DNA of 64,000 bases from Rozella allomycis CSF55 (lineage: Eukaryota; Rozellomycota), in contig KE561209.1 in NCBI GenBank assembly GCA_000442015.1, forward strand, positions 431,607 to 495,606. The letters are read 5' to 3'. The notes beneath the pieces were generated by a model. The model made no database searches, was not told where the DNA came from, and was given only the letters and a program-made list of their open reading frames with translations. The position numbers were made by a program, and so were the translations under genes. Positions 33,632 through 46,630 of the stretch are shown in pieces (the stretch's first letter is position 1; every line of letters starts with the position of its first letter).

Positions 33632-36473
33632 TTATATCAATTGGTTAACAAACCGAGCAATTTCTTCTTTAATATAATTATCTTCACATAATTCCTGAAT
33701 TACTTCCCTATTTTTTTCCGTTGACTCACTTTTCTGAAGGTAACTGTGGCAATGATCAATTTTAGCGATCAAATCATTTAAGTTTGACACCTTGATTTTC
33801 TTTTCATTATTTTCCACCAACGAGGCTTTTCTTTTTGCCAAAGCAAGAACCGGGGTAGGGAACTTTGCCAATTTGGCAACATGAATACCAAAACTTTGAT
33901 CGCAAACACCTGATATAAATTTTTTAATTATTTTACCTGGCTTTACTTTGTAAAGAAGAGTAATCTTTGAAGTCTCAGTGAAGGCTGAAACATGAAAGTT
34001 TTTTACGGTGTTAATTTCTTTTTGAAGAACAGCCAATTCGTGGAAATGAGTAGCGAAAAAACAAAAGCAGCCAATTTGAGTGGCAATGTAGCTTGCAATG
34101 GACCAAGCGAGGCCAAATCCGTCATACGTGCTGGTTCCTCTACCCAATTCGTCAATGATAACAATTGAGTTTTTCGTTGCAGTCTTTAAAATGATTGATG
34201 TTTCCAACATTTCTGACATGAAAGTCGAAATTCCTTTTAGTTGATGATCACTAGCGCCAACTCTGGCTAAAATTGAGTCCCTGATGGATATTGTGGCTGA
34301 TTGACATGGAACAAAAGAACCAATCTGAGCCATCAACACAATTAATGCTGTTTGTCTTATAAAAGTACTTTTTCCTCCCATATTTGGCCCTGTTATAATG
34401 TGAAAAACACTTTCATCTTTTATAAATTGAACGTCATTGGCAATGAATGAGACATTTTCTTGTACCTCCAAACAAGGGTGTCTACCGCCATAAATTTCAA
34501 TATTCCCAAAACCCAATCCAGTAATTTTTGGTTTAACGTAAAAAGAAGAAGAATTTGTGACCAGGGTGGCAAATGACAAGATGACGTCAATGTAGGCAAA
34601 CCAATTATTGAGATTTTCAAACACCGAATGATACGTAGAAACAACTTTGACGAGTTCCTTGACGAGTTTTCTTTGCTTTGATTGAAAGTTATCTTTTAAT
34701 TCGATGATTTGATCACTCAAGGACTTTAATGTCTCTGTAGTCAAGTAGATCCCATTCTTTTGAGTGGCTAGTTCTGTGTAGCTTGATTTTCCATCTAGGT
34801 TGGTCCAATCCTTTTAAAATATAAACATTATGATTACATTTCTTGATATTCTAAAGAAATGACCATAAATTGGATTGAATTCTAATTTTATCTTTTTGTA
34901 AATTTCCAAGTGAAGGTCTTTGGAAGCATTTTCCAATTCAGGCTCCATTTGAAGCTCTAGAGAATTTATTTCTTCTTGAATCTCGTTTAATTCATCATCA
35001 AATGTTGATTTTAAAACGTATTCATGTCTATCTGCTTTTTCCAAGTCAACTGTTTGTTCAATGAGCTCTGCAAACTTTTGAACATTTTCTATTATTGTCA
35101 CTAGTGGGGAAACAAACTCGTTGAAAATTAATTCTTTGTGAATTCCCTCAAAGGTCATTAGTCTATCCCTGATGGGTAATAGGGACAATGCAACTTGATA
35201 CAAACGAATTAAATCCTAATTTTCTGCTTAAATTAAAAATTACTTGAATATTGGCGCTTCCTTTAAGTAGTTTCTTTACCATCCTTTGTAAATTGGGCGT
35301 TGTTTTGAACTCTTTGTTTCTTAAAGCATCTTTGATTTCAAAATTTCTAACAAATGCTTCAGTGAGGTTTTGTCGTTTTTCTATTTCAATGCAGTCAATT
35401 AGAGGTTGTCTAATCCATTGGCTTAGCAGAATTGACCCCTGTTGAGTGCAGCACGAATTTATTAATCCAAACAACGAACTTGTTTTTATTTCATCTTTAT
35501 TTGTAGGAAATAAATTCAAAGCGTGCATCGCTGCTGAATCTAACCTCATAAATTTATTGATGGGATAAATTTCAAGTTTAAAATTCTTATGATTAAATTG
35601 ATCAGCTATTAAATGAAGATAATCAACAAGACAATTCAAACAATCCAAAGAATAAGAATATTCTTCGCTGCTAGCCTTAATAACAGGAATATCTTCTTCT
35701 TTTATCAATCTACTCAATTCCTCTTCATTAAAGTCATAAAATTCTGTAACAAAGCTCTTAATGTTTTACTCTTCTTCCTTTCAGTTAATAAAATAGCCAA
35801 TCTCTCTTCAATCATCTTTTTCATTTTCCGGTATTCCAGAGATGAGTCCAAAGGCAACACTACCTCTTTAACTCCTAATTGAATAAGCAACGCTTCGGTG
35901 GTCGTAAATGAATCATTGGGATCTAAATATTTTACAATACCAAGTTTTCTCGTTGTCGTGTCCACAAACGCTGCATTCCAATACTTTTAAATAAATCAAA
36001 TGAACTTACAGGCTCATTGAATAAAAGGCTTATCACAACCGCCCCATCATTAATTTCAGTTTCACTGTTCAGCCAATCATTTTCAAATGCAACCATATTT
36101 CCAGGTGACGCCTTTTATAGAATCATCCATTTTTATTTACTTCTTTGATGCATTTATATTCTCCCCCTGCCTTATTATAAACGCGAACTCTCTTCCCATG
36201 TGTTAACAAACAATCTCGTATAAAACCATCTGCTTGTGCTCTGCTAAAACTAACATACACACAGTCATTATAAAATTTTAAAACAGATGTAGTATTGAAC
36301 AAGTATTCTGCAACAAATTGGGCATCTGAATCATGAACAGTAAAGACATCGCCACGATCAAAAAACAATATGGCGTCTTCTTTCTGTTGCCTCAAAGTTT
36401 TAAATACAGTCAAAAAACTTGAATCGAAAGGAGAATTCAAAGCTTGTGTGGATTTTTTAGAATACTGTTGCAT
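33632..36473 (-). CDS. MSH2: DNA mismatch repair protein MSH2
   Basis: Seven exons (introns 29, 26, 26, 28, 27 and 27 nt) give 892 residues. Domain I has DAILFFDRGDVFTVHDSDAQ. The connector and lever regions follow, with ASPGNMVAFENDW and LDSAAMHALNLFP. The ATPase has Walker A TGPNMGGKSTFIRQTALIVL, the signature ARVGASDHQLKGISTFMSEM, Walker B with the D-loop IDELGRGTSTYDGFGLAW and the H-switch FATHFHEL, then GVCDQSFGIHVAKLA. MSH2 pairs with MSH6 or MSH3 to recognise mismatches. One 27-nt intron (33909-33935) has no stop and keeps frame, so naive translation adds nine residues between KPG and VCDQ. The N-terminal mismatch-binding Phe motif is absent, as in other MSH2 proteins. Confidence 0.95.
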
Positions 36474-36538
36474 AAAAGGGTGCGCTAGAGTGGCTAAGAC
36501 GTCTTCTTTTAAAAATTGGGAATGATGAAATTCTAATT

Positions 36539-38710
36539 TTATTCTATATTATGTTTCTTTAGTAAATCTTTTTTCAAGTCTTGGTCCAAATAGGTTTCAA
36601 AACTTTGTCTGGAAGTTAATGAATATGAACCAAGATTTGTTTCATTTAGAATGGAGCTTTGATTGTCAAGAGGTTTGTGTCGTTGCATGCAGAGTACTGA
36701 ATTATAGAGGTTCGAATATGCTTGAACTGGACCATTTTTTCTGACCCAAGAGTATGTCGCCGCTTTCCAAATATTCGTCAATGCCCATATATCCTTTTCT
36801 CTAGTCGTTAAAGATAACCAAAATTCGTTCATTTGATTTAATGCCCTTACCATCGAGGAATAATCATTCTTATTGAAAACAAATGCATTGAATACGAAAG
36901 GTGACCATTTTGGTCCATTCCAGCAACGAGGGCTTGTATCTCTATGGCCTTCGATGAGATGCTTTATACATGAATCGCTTTCCATCATAAACTTGTCATA
37001 TAAAGTCTCATGTCTACTAAATACGGAAACATGTTTCTTGAAATTTTCGTTATACGGGATGAGAAATCTTTTCAATCCACCCACACCTGTTGTTAGAACG
37101 ATTTGGCCAAACAGAAGAGCCTCAAGTCCAACCAAACCAAAAGATTCTGTAAGTGATGGGATAAATGCAACGTCACTGGCTGCTCTTACAATAACACCAA
37201 TATCATCTTGGATCTTTGGACTATCAATAATCCACAATGACGCCGGGTAAAGAGACTTCATTCTTTGAAGGTATAAGCGAGTATCGGATGACCATTGTGA
37301 TTGGCCCATTAAAATTAGTAGCCATCTTTGGTGCATAAATCTCAAACGCTTATTATGATATTCAAACGCGTCTAATGTAGATTCAATGAAATGAATTCCT
37401 TTATCATGAGTGAATCTACCAATAAACAGCATCCATTTAGCTTCTACCAAATCATCATTTTTCAAATAGCCTTTATGCAACAGGAACTCTTTCATACTCT
37501 TTTTCACTTCGAAAATGCTGCTGCCATTTTTCAAGTTGAAAGGATATTTTATGGGCAAAGATGCATGGAAAAATGGATTTAAAGACGAGTCCAATCTATT
37601 TTGGTCAGTGACTTGAATTGCATTCTCTATATCATGAATTCCTTTTTTCAAAATAATATTTTGCACATTCATCTTTATATGATTATAATGGTAACCACCA
37701 TTAACTCCTGTAAGCAGAATATCTTTGGCGTCTTTTGAAACGGTCGTAATGCTATGACTAAAAGCCATTCCTATCAAAGATGGATGGACACCAGAATTCA
37801 GATCACTAAGATGTGTTTTTAGCACTTTTAATGGAAAAAATCGCTTCAATATCTGTACATCCAACCTAAACTCGAATTCCATGGATACATCGTGAAGTGT
37901 GTAAACGAACTTGACATTGTCTCTTGAACTTTCAACACGAAAAAGAGAAATCAAAGAATTAGTAGCTCCGTGAAGATGAACAATAACATTTTCATGTTCC
38001 ATGATGGAAATCATAGAGTATATAGATCTATTAAAAATAACATCCTTCATATTTCTTTTTAAAGGCTGATTATAAATCATAGAACTGTCTTTGGCATCAT
38101 AAATGTGAGCTAAGCTTTTATGGTATGGGGCACCTATCAGTAGTACATCTATCCCAGTTTTCTGGTCCTTGACTTTGTAAATTGGGACAAGGACTTTAGT
38201 TGTTTGGCAAGTAGAAGTATCCTCACAATCATCAGATATTTCAAAGTTGACTTCACAAAAAATATCCAAAAAGTCATAAGTCTTTTGTAAAAAAGAATAA
38301 AATGGAATGGCGACTAGCACATCATCGCCTTTAAATTCGGTCGACTGCACCATAGCCAATGCAGTGACTATGGAGCCCAGACCGCCAACTTTTGCCACAC
38401 TGAATTCTCTTGTAACATGTATAATTCTTCTTGACGGTATTCTGCAAGTATCGAAGGATTTTCTATAACTTTCACAGTCAAGGCATTGGACGACAGCATC
38501 TCATTACGTAAAACAATCACTTTTACCTTTATGAATATTCAAGAATCTGGTTATTTCATGACGATTATTTGTTAAAAACAAGTTAATAAAATAGACCAAG
38601 AAAAAAAGAAAAAATGCTCCAAATGATTTCCGGCGAATTGATGGCCTAAATTTAAGGTCTTTCCTGATGTCAAAAAATTTAGCAAACTTTGGTCTAGAAA
38701 GGTTGAACAT
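36539..38710 (-). CDS. membrane-anchored GT5 glycosyltransferase (starch/glycogen/alpha-glucan synthase-like)
   Basis: Two exons (27-nt intron) encode 714 residues. Residues about 30-48 (FGAFFLFFLVYFINLFLT) form one transmembrane anchor after a basic cytosolic tail, a type II layout. The catalytic part starts IIHVTREFSVAKVGGLGSIV, the GT5 N-terminal signature with the sugar-nucleotide-binding K-x-G-G. The C-terminal half has FIGRFTHDKGIHFIESTLDA and IPSLTESFGLVGLEALLFGQ, which carries the E-x7-E motif, then TTGVGGLKRFL. GT5 enzymes transfer glucose from ADP- or UDP-glucose to alpha-glucans; in fungi the known member is the synthase domain of the large cell-wall alpha-1,3-glucan synthase. A stand-alone, type II-anchored GT5 is unusual, and the product is unknown. 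Confidence 0.75.
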
Positions 38711-38834
38711 GTCTATGTTCTAGATTGTTTGTTTACCCTTTAACATAACTGTGGCTTAGGAAGTAATTTAACTAGATCCACTGGACAAATTTAAAAATAA
38801 GATATTCAATGAATAAAAGTTTATTATTTGAGAA

Positions 38835-39677
38835 TTATTGGGCAGATTCGAGATCTAAATTATCCATCCTCATCCTTTTTCTAGCTAGGTAGCGTTCTCT
38901 GGCATTATTGATAGTGGCGACATCGTTATTTTTAGTCTTCAAAACTTTTTTTACATCTACATCGCGATTAATATTATTATGTGCAAGATTCTTTTCTAAA
39001 GATTTGTAACTCAAAGGCAAGTGTTGTATTTCCTTGGTTTCAGGTTTATAATCAACGAAAATTGAAGCGTCTGAGTTTTTATCCGCAATTTTACTAGCCA
39101 CGACTCTTGATTGCTCTGTGGTAGATTTATCATCTGGTTTGGCGTCTAAGCTATTGATAATTCCTTTGTAAAACATGACCATGTCTTTTCGCTCATTACG
39201 TTCTAAATCATCCTTAATTCTTTCATCCTCCACCTCTCTTTCTGCTTTCAGTAGCTTTTCTTTATATGCAGGAGTTATAAATTTCTCTGTTATGTTTTCC
39301 TGTTCTGAAGCTATTTGCTTCTGAATTTTTCTTTCAATTACTTTATTTCTCTCATTTTTTCTATCCTCTGCAGCCTTCTTTAGTTGTTCTATGTATTTGG
39401 GTTGTTTGGATTCCTTTCTAACAACCTCTGGCTTGGAATCTTCATAAGTTTCATCATAGTAATAAATAGAATCATTTGTATCACCGCAATTATACTTTGT
39501 GACGTTTTTCATCTTCAAGGACATATAGTTTACAGATGCCAAGTCTTTATTGACTTTGCCTTTAAAATCCAAATCTATATCATTCTCATTATCTTGCGAT
39601 GAAAAAAGATGAAGTTTTGTTGTTGTATTTTTGTTTGGTTTCCCATTTTTGAATGACAAAGATATCCCTTTGTTCAT
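38835..39677 (-). CDS. NSRP1: NSRP1-like nuclear speckle splicing regulator (DUF2040)
   Basis: A single exon of 280 residues. The N-terminal half has NDSIYYYDETYEDSK and then KYIEQLKKAAEDRKNERNKV, IERKIQKQIASEQENITEKF and ITPAYKEKLLKAE. This matches the NSRP1/CCDC55 block 'SIYdYDevYD ... KYIenLLkaAe.RK.E.e+..ErKiQrEre.E...f.dKE.FVTsAYKkKL'. The C-terminus NNARERYLARKRMR is also typical. NSRP1 proteins bind splicing factors and modulate splice-site choice, which is of interest given the intron structure here. Divergent from the next gene with only 16 bases between start codons. Confidence 0.85.
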   Translation of the reverse strand: MNKGISLSFKNGKPNKNTTTKLHLFSSQDNENDIDLDFKGKVNKDLASVNYMSLKMKNVTKYNCGDTNDSIYYYDETYEDSKPEVVRKESKQPKYIEQLKKAAEDRKNERNKVIERKIQKQIASEQENITEKFITPAYKEKLLKAEREVEDERIKDDLERNERKDMVMFYKGIINSLDAKPDDKSTTEQSRVVASKIADKNSDASIFVDYKPETKEIQHLPLSYKSLEKNLAHNNINRDVDVKKVLKTKNNDVATINNARERYLARKRMRMDNLDLESAQ

Positions 39678-39693
39678 TTAAGAAAATTCAGAC
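39678..39693. promoter_or_regulatory. 16-bp divergent intergenic space
   Basis: The ATG of the NSRP1-like gene (39677, minus) and that of the methyltransferase (39694, plus) are separated by 16 bases. Core promoter elements must therefore lie within the opposite gene, or transcripts have nearly no 5' UTR. No TATA-like element fits in the space. Confidence 0.6.
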
Positions 39694-40419
39694 ATGACAC
39701 AAGACATCAATTGTGGCGATTTTAGTGTTTCTCTTGAATGCGATTTATGTGAAGATTCTTTGTCACTTTTATTTGAACCAGATTTTGACTTGTCATGCAC
39801 AACAGCGTTTAAGGTGTGGGAAGGTGCATTGACTTTGGCAAACGTCCTATCTGAAGCAAAAAACAACCAACAAAAAATTGAATTAAAGAATGTTCTTATG
39901 AAAATTTTTAATGATACGGGTTTATGTGTAGAACTTGGGTCCGGTACTGGATTTTTGTCCATCTTACTTGCCAAATTAGGAGTAAAGGTAATCGCAACTG
40001 ATATAAAGAGTGTTTTACCCAATTTAACAAGAAACATTAACATAAATTGTTTAAACAGTAAAGACATATCATGTCAGACCCTTGACTGGTCAGTTCCTTT
40101 ATCTGAGCAGTTTGACCCTTTCCATGCAGTATACTCTTCACCAATAACAATATTGGCTTGTGAAACAACATGGCTGAAATCCCTTTCTGAAAGCCTAGTT
40201 GTGACGGTAGATTCTCTATTGTCTATATTTCCAAACCGAAACAAATGTATTTGGATTTACAAAGAGAGGGGAAATGAAAACAGTCGTGTATTTACTACTC
40301 TAAATGAGGTCATTTATTTATTTGAGCGCAAAAAATGTTTAGTCGTGGAGCTAGATAGGATACCAAGTGAAGAAGACGAAGGAAAATTTGTTATTTTCCA
40401 TTTAATTATGAAAATATAA
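39694..40419 (+). CDS. family-16 protein lysine methyltransferase
   Basis: A single exon of 241 residues. FKVWEGALTLANVLSEA precedes the SAM motif CVELGSGTGFLSILLAKLGV and VIATDIKSVLPNLTRNININ, then a CETTWLKSLSESLVVTVDSL segment at the place of the family's 'DvvW/Y....l..Lv.tl..ll'. This is the Methyltransf_16 fold (METTL21/EEF2KMT/EFM group), which methylates lysines of translation factors and chaperones. The exact member cannot be told from sequence alone; FAM86-like EEF2 methylation is one possibility. The start is the first ATG and leaves 16 bases to the divergent neighbour. Confidence 0.75.
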   Translation: MTQDINCGDFSVSLECDLCEDSLSLLFEPDFDLSCTTAFKVWEGALTLANVLSEAKNNQQKIELKNVLMKIFNDTGLCVELGSGTGFLSILLAKLGVKVIATDIKSVLPNLTRNININCLNSKDISCQTLDWSVPLSEQFDPFHAVYSSPITILACETTWLKSLSESLVVTVDSLLSIFPNRNKCIWIYKERGNENSRVFTTLNEVIYLFERKKCLVVELDRIPSEEDEGKFVIFHLIMKI

Positions 40420-40638
40420 CTCGAAAATTCAATAAAGTGTTTTGCATGCACGTAATTAGGGTTAATTGATGTTATTTATTAAGCTTGTACAGAATATGTT
40501 TTGGAAACTGACAAGTTACTAATCGGTTCCGGTTTAAGACGTTGAATCTTGTGTAGACCTTGATCACCCTGGTGATCATGATGATATCTTTCCGATACAA
40601 ATTAATTTAGGCGTGACGAAAGACATATGAGTTTAAGG

Positions 40639-42190
40639 ATGGCATTGCTCAAAGGAAGACTTGTAACATTGGTATATTATTTTGAATAGTGCAAAGGAAT
40701 TGCTAAATTTAAATATCTCCGCTTTGTAGTTCTTGCGTTATCATCATTGCTTTTAGTAGGAGGTTACTACGTAAGTTAAATTCCTGATTTCCTTGTTCTA
40801 TTTTCAATCTTTATATTGCTTAGGGTTTTCAAAAATTTAAATTTAGAGTTACGATAATCCAGCTTACCTCAACCTTCTCCTGCAAGACTGGATGAAGACG
40901 GATTCAAAAAGCCATCAGTATCAAATTGCATCGTTCTATACTGCCTATTCAATACCTAATATTGTTTTACCATTTTTTGGCGGCATGATGGTTGATAAAT
41001 GGGGAAATAGGAAGTTGATAATTTCATTTTCTTTGATTGTGTGTGCTGGTACTTTATTTACTTGTTTCTTATAAGGTCAGTTGATGTTTGCAGTGGCCAC
41101 AGCTTATAGATCTTTCATATTCATGCTCCTTGGAAGGATATTGTTGGGCATTGGTCTGGAATCTTTAGGTGTTGCTCAAACAACATTTATTACATCATGG
41201 TTTCGAGGACAAGAATGTGCATTTGCTCTTGGTATTGTTCTTAGTGTATCTAGGTTTGGTAATGTCTTGAACGACAATTTGACGCCTTATGTGGCAAGTC
41301 GTTTTAATGTGCCAATATCATTATTTGTGTCTTTCATATTATGCATATTTTCTTTTATTAGTGGATTATTTCTCATCGCTATAGATTGGGCGGTGAAGGA
41401 ATACAACAAAAGTACATCACCACGCTCCATTGCAAGTACGAGGGATGAAGATGAAAAATCTACTACTGAATCTACTACTGAAAGCAAATATTCCACCTAT
41501 TTTTCACAAGTCAAGAATCTCAATTCGACATTTTGGCTATCTTGTTTATGCGTAATTTGTTATTATGGCGCCACAACCCCGTTTAATAATATTTCCTCTC
41601 AACTATTGCAAGCCAAATGGAAAGTAGACCCAGAAGAAGCAGGTTCTCTGATGAGCATTACCGACACTTTAAGTGCAATCTCCGTACCATTTTTTGGACT
41701 TGTATTTGACAATTATGGTTTTAGATCGGTAACAATGATTATTTCAGGAGTTTTTATTGGATTGTTTCATTGTCTTATCAGTTTTACGCATTTCCATCCA
41801 TCACTACCTTTGACAATTCTTGGGTTATGCTATGGCATGTTTGCATCATCATTTTGGTCATCTATATCCTTGCTTGTGCCTCCATCAACACTGGCTTCTG
41901 CTTATGGCATTGCCACTGGCGCATTAAATGGGTCATTATCTATTGCTCCTCTTTTTGTGGCATATTTAGTTAGCTACGATTATACGTATGCGGCAGTAGA
42001 AATGGCGTTCTTAATTATCATTGTATTTGGAACTATTCTAGCAATTATAATCAGACTTTTAGATAAAGGCAATGATAATGTTCTGGATAAGCCTGAAAAA
42101 TGCATGAAGATTGAACACGAAATTGATGAAACTGAAAACCTACTAACTGAAAGGTGCTTAAGCCTTAATACCCATTTATGGAATAGATAA
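40639..42190 (+). CDS. MFSD1-like major facilitator transporter
   Basis: Four exons (introns 27, 76 and 27 nt) give 473 residues with about 12 hydrophobic segments. Segment 1 RFVVLALSSLLLVGGYY runs into SYDNPAYLNLLLQDW, the hallmark '(C/S)YDNPa' of MFSD1. It is followed by LPFFGGMMVDKWGNRKL (loop 2-3 motif) and LLGRILLGIGLESLGVAQTT with FITSWFRGQE. MFSD1 is a lysosomal dipeptide uniporter in animals. An in-frame TAA at 41072-41074 is intronic: a 27-nt intron (41054-41080) gives IVCAGQLMFAVATAY, which aligns with human 'FVCIGQVVFALG'. Its 76-nt intron is one of the few long ones in the window. Confidence 0.85.
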
Positions 42191-42258
42191 ATAAATATTT
42201 TTATTTAATCTGGATTTTGTTTCCTATTTTCAAAATTGTATACCTAATACCCTTGCAT

Positions 42259-43194
42259 ATGTCTTGGTCATCACTTCGCCAAACCTGTTTGTTAAAGCAA
42301 CCACCGCTTCAATCAACTATTAGTATTAATCCAATTCGCCAAACTTTAACTTTCTTTAGCCGACCAGTGGTTAAGTATACTGCGTCAAGTGAAAAAGAGC
42401 TTGATGGATTTCATGAAGGAAGTCACAGGTCTTTAAGAATTGCGCAATTTAAAAATGATTCCAAAGGAATTAGATCAATTACAAATTATTTGAGTAATGT
42501 TTCTTAATGCAATAGAAATAGAGCCAGCGCCATTGTTTACTAATCAGCGTCGTCATTATTCAAGCTCCAATGATGGATTTTTTATTGCAAAAGAAGATCC
42601 TAATTATGAAACAACTCAGGCGCCAGATTGGTCATACATGAGGCGCCAAAACCCTAATGCTGATGACAACCGTACTTTTACATATCTGGTGGTTGGTGCA
42701 TACAGTGTCTTTGGTACTATTGCTGCTAAATGCACAGTGGCTACTTGTTTGGAATATTTGGCGCCCCCTAAATGTGCTATTGCAGCTGGATCAGTTGAAG
42801 TAGATTTGAGCAATATTCCTGTAGGAAAAAGTACAATTGTAACTTGGAGAGGAAAACCAATTTTTATTCGTCACAGAACAGAAGATGATATAAAATTGGC
42901 CAATGATGTAGATTTAAGCACACTGCGTGATCCGCAATCAGATAGTGACAGAGTCCAAAAGCCAGAGTGGTTAGTAATGATTGGTATATGTACTCATCTT
43001 GGATGTATTCCTACTGGTGATTCTGGTGACTTTAACGGATGGTTCTGTCCATGTCAGTAAGTGTGATCTTAATTTGAAACTGTAGTGGATCTCACTATGA
43101 TAGCAGTGGAAGAATCAGACTTGGACCAGCTCCGCTTAATCTTGAAGTACCAAAATATGAATTTCTGAGTGATACTACGATTAAGCTCGGTTAA
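42259..43194 (+). CDS. RIP1: ubiquinol-cytochrome c reductase Rieske iron-sulfur protein
   Basis: Three exons (introns 28 and 29 nt) give 292 residues. The mature part has a transmembrane helix ([19 protein letters not shown]), [25 protein letters not shown] and cluster box 1 CTHLGC. Box 2 CPCHGSHY is assembled across the last intron, followed by [14 protein letters not shown]. Box residues for the 2Fe-2S cluster (two Cys, two His) and the disulphide Cys pair are present. The protein works in complex III of the inner mitochondrial membrane. The presequence is long (about 120 residues: [20 protein letters not shown] and on) if the 28-nt first intron is right. A shorter start inside exon 2 is the alternative. 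Confidence 0.9.
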
Positions 43195-43253
43195 TAAATG
43201 TGCCTTTCTTTCATTTTGTTTCTATTCTTTGTGGCTTGTGCCAGGCTGCCAGC

Positions 43254-46549
<3,296 letters not shown>

Positions 46550-46630
46550 TATTTTGAGTAAATTATGTTTTATTGGGGAAAATTTACATAACGATTAAAA
46601 TTGTTTCTAGAGATTTAGTAATTTTCGAGA

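Noticed and set aside
41054-41080. In-frame TAA (41072-41074) in the transporter gene, suggesting a pseudogene or a 12-nt intron.
   Set aside because: A regular 27-nt intron at 41054-41080 removes the stop and restores IVCAGQLMFA, which aligns with MFSD1 of animals without gaps.
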